Shown here: positions 8,026 to 17,387 of the stretch, one piece after another
Layout of the letters: each line of letters opens with the position of its first letter
Numbering within the stretch: position 1 is the stretch's first letter
DNA from: Bacillota bacterium
GTDB taxonomy: Bacteria > Bacillota > Clostridia > Lachnospirales > Lachnospiraceae
Direction of reading: 5' to 3'
DNA: 64,000 bases
Assembly (NCBI GenBank): GCA_029226935.1
Contig: JAQXYZ010000072.1
Span: 1 to 64,000 of the forward strand
Program-made: the position numbers and the translations under genes
The notes under the pieces: generated by a model
What the model saw: the letters and a program-made list of their open reading frames with translations, nothing else
The model's database searches: none
What the model was told of the DNA's origin: nothing

Positions 8026-10151
8026 AGGTTTGTCTTGTACAGTGTTATTTCATGATCGGTAAACACAACCTCAAAAAGGCTGTTAAATGCTGCTTCACTG
8101 ACATTATAGCTGCTTCTTTCCCAGGAGGAAATTATCACATAATCAACATCATACTTTTGATATAATTCCAGCGAGGATGCCGGTTCCTCATACATAAGGC
8201 GGACATCATCTGCTCTTGTCTGGTCATAAATGCCATGTGTCCAAAGGAAATTTGGAGCTCCGCTTACAATATTTCTGCCGGTCAGGGAGGAAATTTCATT
8301 GTTGTGTCTTTCATTGGTCAGAATAGTGGCATCTGTGGGCGTATTTTCATCCACATAGATTGCGGCCCTGACATGGGCAGCTGAGTACAGGGTGTAATCG
8401 GACACCAGCTCCCGTCCCATGGAGAGCACAGCGGAAATGCCTGACAAAAGCAGGAAACCGATACTCCATAATTTTACTCCGTTTATAGATCTTATTTTAC
8501 AGTAAAGTTCATATCCGTAATCGGCGCTAATACAACAAAAGAAAATAAACGTTACATAGAGCAGTTTATTATTGTCATAAGGATTGGGCGAAAAGCAGAT
8601 CAGCTCAAAAACAAACCAGATGAAAAAGCCGGCTGACAGAATCTCAAAACTGCGGCGGGTACAGTAGATTACTGCAGGAATCAGCAGAAGGAGTATAACA
8701 CCCCAGTTTTTGAGGTAAAACCAGAGAAAATCATCACCCTGATTTCCCCACTGGAAGCGTCCTGTCAAAAAACCATCGTTGGAGGCTTGACCGAAGGTCC
8801 AATAAAACAGTTGGGGGAGAGCAAGTGCGAGAATGATGATCAGGTAAATCCCCCAGGTGGAAAACAGTGGTTTCCATCCTTTTGTATTGAGATAGCGAAA
8901 AAGACACCATACACCGAAAAGAAAAAGCATGCCCAATACGCCCAGACAGATGTACAAAAAGCGTGGCGCGTCAAAAGCACCCGTCTGACCGTTGGTAATT
9001 TGCAAAGCATACATAATTACCAGGAAGGAAGCAAGAAGAACCAGCCCGGGGCGACGTTTCCCCATAAAGGAAATATTAATCTGACGGCAAAGATACATCA
9101 GCAGCCATGAGGCACTGATCAAAGCCATTGCCAGAAAAGAGTGGGTATGAATCATAGGCAGTGCACCTGTAAGTACTGCGGCAACAGGAAATAGCTCTTT
9201 TTCATTCTGATAGACGCATCGCCATAACAGCCAGATACAGGTAAAAAGAACGGCGTAACCAAAAAGAGTGGCACGCTGAGGCAGAAGCATATCAACCACA
9301 ATATTGACCCACCGGATATTATTATTGATTAAATTGGTAGGTGTCTGATAGAATTCTGTAAAAATATTTCCAAATCGGTAAGTACGTTCCTGCGCCCAGT
9401 CCAAAAAGTAGACAAATCCCAGTCCCCCATTGTAGAAGAACAGATACCATGCCAAACTGGCTTTTGCCGTCTTTTTCAGCCAGCTGTAAGCAATACAGTA
9501 AAAGCCGGCCATGACCTGAACAAAGGCAAAATACATTGGCAGCATATAAGCGTATCTTAAGGAAGCTCCCCAGATATAAATACTGGAAGAAATGCTGTCA
9601 CACAGGAAGGGATAGCTGAGCTTCGAGCCGGGAGAAATAGAGTAGCAGGGTGGAAAAGTCTGCTGTCTGGCAAGGCTGGTGATAATGCCAAGATGCATAT
9701 TTATATCCCCGTAGGTGCATTGCCCGGTATGCATACCATCAGCAGCAGTGGGAATGGTATGAGTGGAAAGCATGATGCAGAAAAGAAGAAAGGTAACACC
9801 TGACAAAATGAAAAATATACAATGCTTTTTAACAAATGACTTTAACCCTTGGATGGCAGGAAAATGAAAAGGAGTGCAGGGGGCTTTTTTTAATAAAAAT
9901 AATCCGGTCAGTATTGCACAGGTTAATGCAGCAAGGATGTGCGCCTTGATGGAAAAGCCCAAAAAGAAAGCAAACAAGACCGGTGTCCATTGTAACAGCA
10001 CTGAACCGGTAACACTTCCTGCAAGAATATGGGTAATTCTGTCCTTTTTAGAGAGAACAGTGCTAATCAGTAAAAAACCTATGATCTGAAAGTACAGAAA
10101 GTAAAGAGTTCCTATGATGTTTCCGCTTATTGTTCCCTGAATGGTGCCCAT
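8007..10151 (-). CDS. Large multi-pass membrane protein, GT-C-like
   Basis: 714 residues with at least a dozen membrane helices in the N-terminal 580 and a soluble extracytoplasmic C-terminal domain of about 120. The first outer loop carries acidic residues in a GDINMHL context, resembling GT-C glycosyltransferases of the mannosyl/arabinosyltransferase type. The C-terminal domain, with TDATILTNERH and a YDVDYVIISSWERS segment, resembles those that follow the membrane part of such proteins. I start at 10151 because AGGAGG lies 7 nt upstream; the longer frame from 10181 overlaps the promoter. The last codons overlap the convergent gene. Likely role: cell-envelope glycan assembly; substrate unknown. 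Confidence 0.6.
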   Translation of the reverse strand: MGTIQGTISGNIIGTLYFLYFQIIGFLLISTVLSKKDRITHILAGSVTGSVLLQWTPVLFAFFLGFSIKAHILAALTCAILTGLFLLKKAPCTPFHFPAIQGLKSFVKKHCIFFILSGVTFLLFCIMLSTHTIPTAADGMHTGQCTYGDINMHLGIITSLARQQTFPPCYSISPGSKLSYPFLCDSISSSIYIWGASLRYAYMLPMYFAFVQVMAGFYCIAYSWLKKTAKASLAWYLFFYNGGLGFVYFLDWAQERTYRFGNIFTEFYQTPTNLINNNIRWVNIVVDMLLPQRATLFGYAVLFTCIWLLWRCVYQNEKELFPVAAVLTGALPMIHTHSFLAMALISASWLLMYLCRQINISFMGKRRPGLVLLASFLVIMYALQITNGQTGAFDAPRFLYICLGVLGMLFLFGVWCLFRYLNTKGWKPLFSTWGIYLIIILALALPQLFYWTFGQASNDGFLTGRFQWGNQGDDFLWFYLKNWGVILLLLIPAVIYCTRRSFEILSAGFFIWFVFELICFSPNPYDNNKLLYVTFIFFCCISADYGYELYCKIRSINGVKLWSIGFLLLSGISAVLSMGRELVSDYTLYSAAHVRAAIYVDENTPTDATILTNERHNNEISSLTGRNIVSGAPNFLWTHGIYDQTRADDVRLMYEEPASSLELYQKYDVDYVIISSWERSSYNVSEAAFNSLFEVVFTDHEITLYKTNLYTNPL

Positions 10152-10184
10152 GATGTTCCTCCTTTTATTTAACGTATGCATTTA

Positions 10185-10214
10185 AGTATACCATTGTTTG
10201 ATACAGATGTACAA
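10185..10214 (-). promoter_or_regulatory. Promoter of the large GT-C-like gene
   Basis: On the minus strand: TTGTAC (10214-10209), 18-nt spacer ending in TGG, TATACT (10190-10185), i.e. also an extended -10. It overlaps the start 10181 of the longer reading frame, supporting the later start. Confidence 0.5.
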
Positions 10215-10243
10215 AGAAATTGATATTCAAATTAAGCAGGACA

Positions 10244-10252
10244 TGTTACAAT
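10244..10252 (+). promoter_or_regulatory. Extended -10 promoter for the LacI-type regulator
   Basis: TGTTACAAT gives an extended -10 (TG at 10244-10245, TACAAT 10247-10252). A TTGATA at 10220-10225 is 21 nt away, too far for a standard -35. Confidence 0.4.
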
Positions 10253-10310
10253 ATGCATGGAAAATAGAACACAGAACTGGCTTTGAGTTAAGGATAAGAG
10301 GAGATTGGGA

Positions 10311-11357
10311 TTGAACGAGTATCGGATTACAATTAAAGATATTGCAGAGGAACTGGGGGTCAGTACGGCAACAGTCTCCAACGTGATTCATGGGAAAACC
10401 CAAAAAATTTCTCAGCAAACAGTGGCAAAGGTGCAGGAAAAAATAGAAGAGAGCGGTTATCTCCCTAATATGGCGGCTGTGCTATTGGCTCAGAATACAT
10501 CTAAAATTGTGTGCATCGTTTTATCGAATGATGTGAAATATGAAAACAAAATGATAGAAGATCCTTTCGTAAGTGGGATGTTAAACTATCTTTCAAAGGA
10601 ACTTGCAAAGAATGATTATTTCGTTATGTTAAAGGAAGAACCGGATATTAATGAAATTGTGCGTTATGCATCTATGTGGAATATGGCGGGGCTGGTGTTA
10701 ATCGGTTTTTGCACGGCAGATTATGAGAAACTGAGAAGCAATATGCATATTCCGTTTGTAGTGGTGGATTCTTATCAGAAGGAGGTACATAAATATTCGG
10801 ACGTAGGGGTTGATAATATAGAAGGCGGTCGTCTTGCGGGAGAGTATTTGATTAAAATGGGACATGAAAAAATACTGTTTCTGTCAGACAATGATGAGGA
10901 TTGTGATCATGACCGATATATCGGATTGACCAATGCCCTAAGGGAAGCAAAACTTCCTGTTGACCCTCGGGATTTTAAAATGCTCAGTCCCATTAAAGAA
11001 GAGCGGATGGAAATTTATGAGAAGATTTATTTGGAAATTGGTGGATATACGGCGGCCTTTGCAGCATCAGATGTGTATGCCATTGAGTTTATGAATTTTT
11101 TGCAGGGGAAGGGAGTAAATATCCCCAAGGATTTTTCGGTAATTGGATTTGATGATATTCCTTTAGCGTCTATGATCCATCCATCCCTTACAACGATTTC
11201 ACAGAATCTGGAGCTTCGCTCGAAGGTGGCAGTGGAATTGCTGATGGAGTTGATTGGTGGCGCTGCAGAAGGCAGGATGGAACTACTGCCGGTAACGTTG
11301 ATTGAACGGGAAAGTGTCAGAAAACATCATGCGAATAAAGACAAACAGGAGGGATAA
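10311..11357 (+). CDS. LacI/GalR-family transcriptional regulator
   Basis: 348 residues: an N-terminal LacI helix-turn-helix (ITIKDIAEELGVSTATVSNVIHG) with hinge helix, then a periplasmic-binding-protein-like effector domain ending with the typical IGFDDIPLASMIHPSLTTI. Such proteins usually bind palindromic operators and respond to sugars or nucleosides. The start is TTG 10311, 7 nt after AGAGGAG; TTG 10305 is too close to that SD. The S66 peptidase gene starts 3 nt after the stop, so the regulator is probably co-transcribed with it and the YitT-type gene. No sugar genes are adjacent, which is unusual for the family, so the effector cannot be guessed. Confidence 0.88.
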   Translation: MNEYRITIKDIAEELGVSTATVSNVIHGKTQKISQQTVAKVQEKIEESGYLPNMAAVLLAQNTSKIVCIVLSNDVKYENKMIEDPFVSGMLNYLSKELAKNDYFVMLKEEPDINEIVRYASMWNMAGLVLIGFCTADYEKLRSNMHIPFVVVDSYQKEVHKYSDVGVDNIEGGRLAGEYLIKMGHEKILFLSDNDEDCDHDRYIGLTNALREAKLPVDPRDFKMLSPIKEERMEIYEKIYLEIGGYTAAFAASDVYAIEFMNFLQGKGVNIPKDFSVIGFDDIPLASMIHPSLTTISQNLELRSKVAVELLMELIGGAAEGRMELLPVTLIERESVRKHHANKDKQEG

Positions 11358-11360
11358 TTT

Positions 11361-12422
11361 ATGAAATACCCGGCATTTTTAAAAGAACGTGATACGATTG
11401 GATTTGTAGCGCCGTCCTTCGGATGTGCGACAGAACCCTACAGGACTTCTTTTCTGAATGCAATCAAAAAATGGGAGCAAATGGGATATGGTATTGATTT
11501 AGGGCCAAACTGCTTTGCTGGGGAGGGAATAGGCATCAGCAGTACTCCGGAGAAATGTGGAAGAGAGCTTACCGAGTATTATACCAGCAGGAACAACCAG
11601 ATATTGATTTCCTGCGGAGGAGGTGAACTGATGTGTGAAACCATGTGTCATGTGGACTTTCAGGCAATCAGCAAGGCACAGCCTAAATGGTATATGGGAT
11701 ATTCGGATAATACCAATCTGATATTTTTGCTTACGACTCTGTGTGACACTGCTGCGCTCTATGGACCCTGTGCCACTACTTTTGGGATGGAGCCATGGCA
11801 TGTTTCCCTGCAGGAGACCATGGAACTTCTGGAGGGCAGAAGGAAGACGGTAAGCAATTATGATAAGTGGGAGAAGGACAAACTCCGTGATGAGGATCAT
11901 CCGTTAGAACCCTATCATTGTACGGAGGATACGAGGGTAAAAGCCTATGCTCCGGTCAGCACGGATGGGGGAAAGAGACAGATGAAAGAGGTCGATTCTG
12001 TTGTTATGGAAGGAAGATTGATTGGTGGATGTATGGATTGTCTGGTCAATTTACTTGGAACCAGATTTGACGGAGTAAAAGCATTTACGGAAAAGTATAG
12101 GGAGGATGGCTTTGTGTGGTTTTTGGAAGCCTGTGACCTGAATGTATTTGGCATTAGAAGGGCGATGTGGCAGATGGAAGAGGCAGGATGGTTCCAATAT
12201 GTTAAGGGATTTATTATCGGACGACCGCTATGCTATGGTCAGGAAATGATGGGACTTGACCAGTATGAGGCAATATTGCCTACAGCACTGAAACATGGCA
12301 TTCCGGTTATCATGGATGTCGATATCGGTCATCTGCCCCCTATGATGCCGCTTGTCAGCGGAAGCATGGCAAGGGCAACCGCAAAGGAAGGAAATATGGA
12401 AATCAGGATGGAGTTTAAATAG
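11361..12422 (+). CDS. S66 family peptidase (LD-carboxypeptidase / MccF-like)
   Basis: 353 residues. S66 serine peptidases include LD-carboxypeptidases, which trim murein tetrapeptides in recycling, and MccF, which hydrolyses microcin C-type acyl-adenylates. The Ser-Glu-His triad is visible: Ser115 in the nucleophile elbow GYSDNT, Glu256 in FLEACDLN and His324 in DIGHLPPMMP. The sequence around residues 85-90 (SCGGGELM) matches the oxyanion-hole region. It is cytoplasmic with no signal peptide. The MccF-like subgroup fits the length slightly better than LdcA (about 300 residues), but the substrate is not certain. It follows a LacI-type regulator by 3 nt. Confidence 0.85.
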   Translation: MKYPAFLKERDTIGFVAPSFGCATEPYRTSFLNAIKKWEQMGYGIDLGPNCFAGEGIGISSTPEKCGRELTEYYTSRNNQILISCGGGELMCETMCHVDFQAISKAQPKWYMGYSDNTNLIFLLTTLCDTAALYGPCATTFGMEPWHVSLQETMELLEGRRKTVSNYDKWEKDKLRDEDHPLEPYHCTEDTRVKAYAPVSTDGGKRQMKEVDSVVMEGRLIGGCMDCLVNLLGTRFDGVKAFTEKYREDGFVWFLEACDLNVFGIRRAMWQMEEAGWFQYVKGFIIGRPLCYGQEMMGLDQYEAILPTALKHGIPVIMDVDIGHLPPMMPLVSGSMARATAKEGNMEIRMEFK

Positions 12423-12423
12423 T

Positions 12424-13314
12424 ATGAAAAAGGAAACAGAGCAGGGTGAGAAAATGAGGAACGAGTGGCTTCGGGAAATAAAAAGAATAGTGCTGGTCAT
12501 TGTGGCATCTTGTATTATTGCAGTCAATATTAAGAGTTTTATTCATGCAGGAAATTTAATCCCCGGTGGCTTTAACGGCATTACGCTGCTTGTTCAGCAG
12601 ATAGGTATGGCATTCTGGGGTGTGGAGATCCCTTTTACACTGGTTAATTTTCTGCTGAATATAGCGCCTGCCGTCATTAGCTATAAATTTATCGGTAAAA
12701 AATTTACAGGGTATTCCTGCCTTTTGATTGTGCTTTCAGGTATCCTGACAGATATCCTGCCGGAGTATCCGATTACGGATGATGTTTTGCTTGCCAGTAT
12801 TTTTGGTGGCATCATTTATGCTTTTGCAGCCAGTCTGTGTCTGTTTGCAGATGCAACTACGGGTGGGACTGATTTTATTGCAATCTTCTTTTCGGAAAAG
12901 TTTGGTGTAGATACATGGAATTACATATTTGCGGCAAATGTAATCGTGCTTTTGATTGCAGGAATGCTGTTCGGCTGGAATGAAGCGTTGTATTCCATTA
13001 TCTTTCAGTTTACAGCCACGCAGGTATTGCATCTGCTGTATAAGCGTTATCAAAAGCAGACCTTGTTCATTGTGACGGAAAAGCCCGATCAGGTCTATGA
13101 GAAAATCAAAAATATTACGAATCATGATGCCACGCTGTTTAAGGGAACCGGCTGTTACCTCAATCAGGAGTGTAATATGCTGTACTCTGTAGTAGGCAGT
13201 GATGAAATCCGCAAAGTGGTGTCGGAAATCAGAGAAGTAGATGAGAAGGCATTTATTAATGTAATGAAAACAGAACAGGTTACGGGAAGATTTTACAAAA
13301 GACCAAATGACTGA
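12424..13314 (+). CDS. YitT-family membrane protein (DUF161 plus DUF2179)
   Basis: 296 residues: five or so membrane helices carrying the family signature NLIPGGFNGITLLVQ and DATTGGTDFIA, then a cytoplasmic DUF2179 ferredoxin-like domain from about residue 210. The function of YitT proteins is not established; roles in transport or membrane physiology have been proposed. The ATG at 12424 lies 1 nt after the S66 peptidase stop, with GGAG 10 nt upstream inside that gene. ATG 12454 with GGTGAG in front is an alternative start. Probably the last gene of the regulator-peptidase-YitT unit. Confidence 0.82.
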   Translation: MKKETEQGEKMRNEWLREIKRIVLVIVASCIIAVNIKSFIHAGNLIPGGFNGITLLVQQIGMAFWGVEIPFTLVNFLLNIAPAVISYKFIGKKFTGYSCLLIVLSGILTDILPEYPITDDVLLASIFGGIIYAFAASLCLFADATTGGTDFIAIFFSEKFGVDTWNYIFAANVIVLLIAGMLFGWNEALYSIIFQFTATQVLHLLYKRYQKQTLFIVTEKPDQVYEKIKNITNHDATLFKGTGCYLNQECNMLYSVVGSDEIRKVVSEIREVDEKAFINVMKTEQVTGRFYKRPND

Positions 13315-13339
13315 TTAAAAATTGTGCGATGAATGACAG

Positions 13340-13368
13340 TTGAAGTGACATATCATGTTCCTTATAAT
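13340..13368 (+). promoter_or_regulatory. Promoter of the receiver-less Spo0A-like gene
   Basis: TTGAAG (13340-13345), 17-nt spacer, perfect TATAAT (13363-13368). It lies inside the longest reading frame from 13333, arguing for the start at 13408. Confidence 0.65.
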
Positions 13369-13407
13369 AACTTTGTAGCAACATTTGGAAAAAATGGAGG
13401 GAATATG

Positions 13408-13926
13408 ATGGAACAGCTAAATTTATCGACAACAAGAGATACGGAAAATGTATATAAGATTCTGGGAGAATTGATACATATGGATCGAGAATTCCAGATT
13501 ATGATTACAGTACCCTCGGGAAGCCGAAACGTTTTAACAGAAGATGATCAGATAGAGTCGGAAAGAAAATTAAGTCATAATCTTGAGAGGGATGTGACTG
13601 ACATGATTCATGAAATTGGCGTGCCTGCACATATTAAGGGATATCAGTACTTAAGGGAGGCAATCATGATGTCCGTGGAAGATCCGGATATGCTTGGTTC
13701 TATTACGAAGGTATTATATCCTACTATCGCAAAAAAGAACCAGACTACGGCAAGTCGTGTGGAGCGTGCCATCCGGCATGCAATAGAAGTGGCATGGAAC
13801 AGGGGAAGAATGGAAACCTTAGATGCAATGTTTGGGTATACGATTAACACCGGAAAAGGAAAACCGACTAACTCTGAATTTATTGCGCTGATTGCAGACA
13901 AGATCAGACTTCAATATCATTCATAA
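13408..13926 (+). CDS. Spo0A-type DNA-binding domain protein without receiver domain
   Basis: 172 residues. From about residue 55 to the end it matches the Spo0A effector domain closely: [20 protein letters not shown], then the recognition-helix segment [15 protein letters not shown], and [23 protein letters not shown]. The 50 residues before it do not resemble a CheY-like receiver; there is no phospho-acceptor Asp context. Full Spo0A is about 260 residues. It may bind 0A boxes (TGTCGAA-like) without phosphorelay control, either as a constitutive regulator or as a competitor of Spo0A. ATG 13408 is 6 nt after TGGAGGG; ATG 13405 is the alternative. It has its own promoter and strong terminator. 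Neighbours give no functional hint. Confidence 0.85.
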   Translation: MEQLNLSTTRDTENVYKILGELIHMDREFQIMITVPSGSRNVLTEDDQIESERKLSHNLERDVTDMIHEIGVPAHIKGYQYLREAIMMSVEDPDMLGSITKVLYPTIAKKNQTTASRVERAIRHAIEVAWNRGRMETLDAMFGYTINTGKGKPTNSEFIALIADKIRLQYHS

Positions 13927-13930
13927 AAAA

Positions 13931-13970
13931 TAATAGCCCGATGGAGAATTATCCGTCGGGCTATTATTTT
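13931..13970 (+). terminator. Terminator after the Spo0A-like gene
   Basis: Stem of 15 bp including one wobble (13931-13945 with 13952-13966, core TAGCCCGA), 6-nt loop, then TTTTC. One of the strongest hairpins in the window. Confidence 0.85.
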
Positions 13971-14045
13971 CTTAAATTTTGCTTTTATTGAACGAGTGGA
14001 TGTTGTATAATATTGAATAACAATAATTGTTGGAGGGTTTGGGTG

Positions 14046-15491
14046 ATGAAAAAAATACTTTTTGTCGCATCAGAAGGTGTTCCTTTTATTAAGACAGGAG
14101 GACTGGCTGATGTCGTAGGTTCTCTTCCTAAATGTATTGATAAGCGATATTTTGACGTGAGAGTTATTCTTCCGAAGTATACTTGCATGACGCAGGAAAT
14201 GAAGGACAAGATGAGCTATGTGACTCATTTTTATATGGACTTCCATTGGAGACAAGAGTATGTAGGCATTATGTATGCGGAGGTAAGTGGGGTTAAGTAT
14301 TACTTTATAGACAATGAGTCACTTTTTGGAGGCTTCAGACCATATAGTGACAATGCACTGTTTGAAATTGAAAAATTTGCATTCTTTTCCAAGGCAGCGC
14401 TGTCCATTTTGCCTGTAATTGATTTCAGACCGGATATTATTCACTGTCATGACTGGCAGACCGGATTGATTCCGGTATATCTGAAGGAGCGTTTTCAGGG
14501 AAGTGATTTTTACCGTGGGATTAAGTCAGTTATGACCATTCATAACTTGAAATTCCAGGGCAAGTGGAGTATTAAAGAGGTTCAGGATATCACAGGACTT
14601 CCGGGATATTTCTTTACGCCGGATAAGCTGGAGCTGTTTAAGGATGCCAACCTTCTGAAGGGGGGTATCGTTTATGCCGATGCAATTACGACCGTAAGTG
14701 ATACATATGCAGAGGAAATCAAGACTCCGTTTTATGGCGAGCAGCTGGATGGGCTTCTTCGCGCCAGAAGTAATTCCCTTCGCGGCATTGTAAATGGAAT
14801 TGACTATGATACCTTTAATCCGGAAACGGATAATTACATTGCATACAAATATAATGCCATGAATTTCCGTAAGGAGAAGGTCAAAAATAAACGGGCGCTT
14901 CAGGAGGAACTGGGACTTGAGCAGGATGACCGGAAATTTATGATCGGTATTGTCTCCAGACTTACTGATCAGAAGGGCTTCGACCTGATTGCATATATTA
15001 TGGATGAACTTTGCCATGACAATGTTCAGATTGTAGTACTGGGAACAGGAGAGGATCGGTACGAGAATATGTTCCGCCATTTTGATTGGAAGTATAATAA
15101 TAAGGTTTCTGCTAATATTTATTATTCAGAGGCTTTATCCCATAAAATTTATGCTGCTTCCGATGCATTCCTGATGCCTTCCTTATTTGAGCCATGCGGT
15201 TTGAGCCAGCTCATGAGTCTGCGCTATGGCACGGTTCCGATTGTCAGAGAGACCGGAGGACTTAAGGATACCGTTCTTCCATACAATGAATTCGAAAGTA
15301 CAGGAACCGGTTTTTCATTTGCTAATTATAATGCTCATGAGATGCTTGGAATTATCCGCTATGCAGAGCATATTTATTATGATAAGAGGCGCGAGTGGAA
15401 CAAGATTATTGACCGGGCGATGGCAGCAGATTTCTCATGGAGTGTATCAGCAGCGAAGTATCAGGAGATGTATGACTGGCTGATTGGATAG
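14046..15491 (+). CDS. glgA: Glycogen synthase (ADP-glucose type, GT5)
   Basis: 481 residues, normal length. It transfers glucose from ADP-glucose to the non-reducing end of growing alpha-1,4-glucan. Motifs are the N-terminal KTGGLADVVGSLP that binds ADP-glucose, HCHDWQT, and the C-terminal GT-B signature PSLFEPCGLSQLMSLRYG followed by RETGGLKDTV. ATG 14046 lies 8 nt after GGAGGG (14032-14037); the longer frame from 14013 lacks an SD and would start next to the TATAAT at 14006-14011, a likely -10. No other glycogen gene (glgB, glgC, glgP) is in the window. The flippase gene follows after 21 nt. Confidence 0.96.
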   Translation: MKKILFVASEGVPFIKTGGLADVVGSLPKCIDKRYFDVRVILPKYTCMTQEMKDKMSYVTHFYMDFHWRQEYVGIMYAEVSGVKYYFIDNESLFGGFRPYSDNALFEIEKFAFFSKAALSILPVIDFRPDIIHCHDWQTGLIPVYLKERFQGSDFYRGIKSVMTIHNLKFQGKWSIKEVQDITGLPGYFFTPDKLELFKDANLLKGGIVYADAITTVSDTYAEEIKTPFYGEQLDGLLRARSNSLRGIVNGIDYDTFNPETDNYIAYKYNAMNFRKEKVKNKRALQEELGLEQDDRKFMIGIVSRLTDQKGFDLIAYIMDELCHDNVQIVVLGTGEDRYENMFRHFDWKYNNKVSANIYYSEALSHKIYAASDAFLMPSLFEPCGLSQLMSLRYGTVPIVRETGGLKDTVLPYNEFESTGTGFSFANYNAHEMLGIIRYAEHIYYDKRREWNKIIDRAMAADFSWSVSAAKYQEMYDWLIG

Positions 15492-15512
15492 AAGTTTTGG
15501 AGCGTAACATCA

Positions 15513-17312
15513 ATGCCGGAGAAAAAGAGGAAAGACAGTTTTATACTGCAGGCGGGGATTCTGGCTTCGGCCGGAATCATCGTCCGCATTATAGGACTTC
15601 TGTACAACACACCTCTTGTTGCAATTATTGGAGATGAGGGATTCGGCTATTACAACAGTGCTTACTATGCATATAGCATTGTTCTATTGATTTCTTCTTA
15701 CAGTATTCCCTCTGCGGTTTCCAAGGTCATTGCACAGAGGCTTGCAACAAAAGAATATCGCAATGCGCACAGGATTTTTCACTGTGCCTTTATTTATGTG
15801 CTGGTAGTCGGTGGTATTGCCAGCTTATTTGTGTTTTTTGATGCCGGGCTTCTGGTGGAGATGAAGAGTGCTGTTTTACCGCTGCGCGTGCTTGCCCCTA
15901 CAATATTTTTCAGCGGTATTCTGGGAGTGCTGAGAGGTTATTTTCAGGCACATAGAACGATGGTACAGACCTCCATGTCCCAGATTATAGAGCAGATTGT
16001 AAATGCAGGGGTCAGTATAGGAATGGCGTATGTGCTGGTGCAGATGGTTGCGGATCAGGATGCCACTACAAGAGCATCCTACGGTGCAGCAGGGGGAACA
16101 ATCGGTACAGGAGCCGGGGTTTTAGCCGGACTGTTATTTATGATTGCGGTATACGCATTAAATAGAAAAACAATACACAAAAGAATTGAGCGTGATACAG
16201 GGCATAAGGAGGAATCCTACAGGGATATTTTTAAAATGATATTCTTTGTAATCACGCCGTTTATCCTAAGTACAGGTATCTATAATATCAATAGTTTTTT
16301 GGATAATACAATTTATCAGAAAATTATGATGAATGTGAAGCAAATAGGTGAGGCAGCAGTATCTACTGATTTAAGTGCGGTGGCTAAGGGAACCAAAATC
16401 GCCAACATTCCGATTGCTATGGCATCAGCTATGGCAACAGCGCTGATTCCCGGAATATCAAGCGATTTTGCACAGGGGAACTTAGAGGGTGTTAAAAATA
16501 AAATTGCCAAGTCTGTGAAGGTTACGATGTTGATTTCCATTCCGGCAGCAGTGGGAGTGGGTGTTTTGTCCAGACCGATTATGATGGTAATTTTTCATCA
16601 GCCGGAATCTTTGGAAATTTCATCCGTTTTGTTGTCCTGCATGGCGGTTACAGTAGTTCTCTATGCACTTTCAACATTGACGCAGGCTGTTCTTCAGTCA
16701 GTGGAAAGAATGAAGACACCGATTGTGAATGCAGCAGCTGCATTGGGTTTACATGCAGTGGTTATGATAGTAGCGTTGTTATACCTTGATGAGCAGTACT
16801 GCCTGTATTATTATGTTTTTTCAACGGTGCTGTATGCATTGATCCTTTGCGTTCTGAACCAGATTTCAGTGCATCGGTTCCTGAAGTACCGTCAGGAGAT
16901 AGACAGAACCTTCCTAAGACCTTTCTTTGCTTCGGCAGCGATGGGGGCGATTGCTTTTGGTGTGTATCAGGGAGTTTATTATTTGTGCAGGATTAATATC
17001 ATTGCCCTTCTTTTGGCAGTTGCAGCAGGGTGTATTTTTTATTTTGTCATGGTAATCAGATGGAATGCGGTAACAGAAGAAGAGATGCGCAGCATGCCTA
17101 AGGGTTATATGCTGATACACATTGCAAAAAAGACCGGAATTATGCGTTCGGAGAATAACAAATCAGAGCCAAAAGGAAAAAAAGAGTCAAAGGGAAAGAA
17201 GAAAAAACAATCAATGCCAAAAGCAGCAAAGGAAAGCAGTGGCAAAATTGAAAAAAAAGAAAAAATCAAACAGCAGAAAGAAAATCAGGATGATTACTGG
17301 CTGGATGAATAA
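15513..17312 (+). CDS. MOP-superfamily polysaccharide flippase, SpoVB/MurJ-like
   Basis: 599 residues with about 14 membrane helices of the polysaccharide-export MviN/SpoVB fold (SFILQAGILASAGIIVRIIGLLY; GYYNSAYYAYSIVLLISSYSIPSAVSKV). Members flip undecaprenyl-linked sugars or lipid II outward; SpoVB homologues act in spore cortex synthesis and others in vegetative wall growth. The last 70 residues are a cytoplasmic tail extremely rich in Lys, Glu and Ser, longer than in typical homologues and low in complexity. TTGGAG precedes the ATG by about 10 nt. Co-transcription with glgA is likely. Placement in the SpoVB rather than MurJ branch is a judgement from the N-terminus. Confidence 0.85.
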   Translation: MPEKKRKDSFILQAGILASAGIIVRIIGLLYNTPLVAIIGDEGFGYYNSAYYAYSIVLLISSYSIPSAVSKVIAQRLATKEYRNAHRIFHCAFIYVLVVGGIASLFVFFDAGLLVEMKSAVLPLRVLAPTIFFSGILGVLRGYFQAHRTMVQTSMSQIIEQIVNAGVSIGMAYVLVQMVADQDATTRASYGAAGGTIGTGAGVLAGLLFMIAVYALNRKTIHKRIERDTGHKEESYRDIFKMIFFVITPFILSTGIYNINSFLDNTIYQKIMMNVKQIGEAAVSTDLSAVAKGTKIANIPIAMASAMATALIPGISSDFAQGNLEGVKNKIAKSVKVTMLISIPAAVGVGVLSRPIMMVIFHQPESLEISSVLLSCMAVTVVLYALSTLTQAVLQSVERMKTPIVNAAAALGLHAVVMIVALLYLDEQYCLYYYVFSTVLYALILCVLNQISVHRFLKYRQEIDRTFLRPFFASAAMGAIAFGVYQGVYYLCRINIIALLLAVAAGCIFYFVMVIRWNAVTEEEMRSMPKGYMLIHIAKKTGIMRSENNKSEPKGKKESKGKKKKQSMPKAAKESSGKIEKKEKIKQQKENQDDYWLDE

Positions 17313-17328
17313 AATGAGAGTATAGAAT

Positions 17329-17387
17329 AATCCCTTCTGGAAATAATAAAAGCGTGGTAAGCAAAATTATTTTCAGGAGGGATTTTT
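17329..17387 (+). promoter_or_regulatory. 19-bp hairpin with T-tract that buries the SD of the next gene
   Basis: The arm 17329-17347 (AATCCCTTCTGGAAATAAT) pairs with 17366-17384 over 19 bp with two G-U wobbles; the loop is 18 nt. The 3' arm contains AGGAGGG (17376-17382), the SD of the small gene at 17388, and runs into TTTTT directly before its ATG. It can act as a terminator for the flippase gene, as an SD-sequestering element, or both. Confidence 0.65.
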
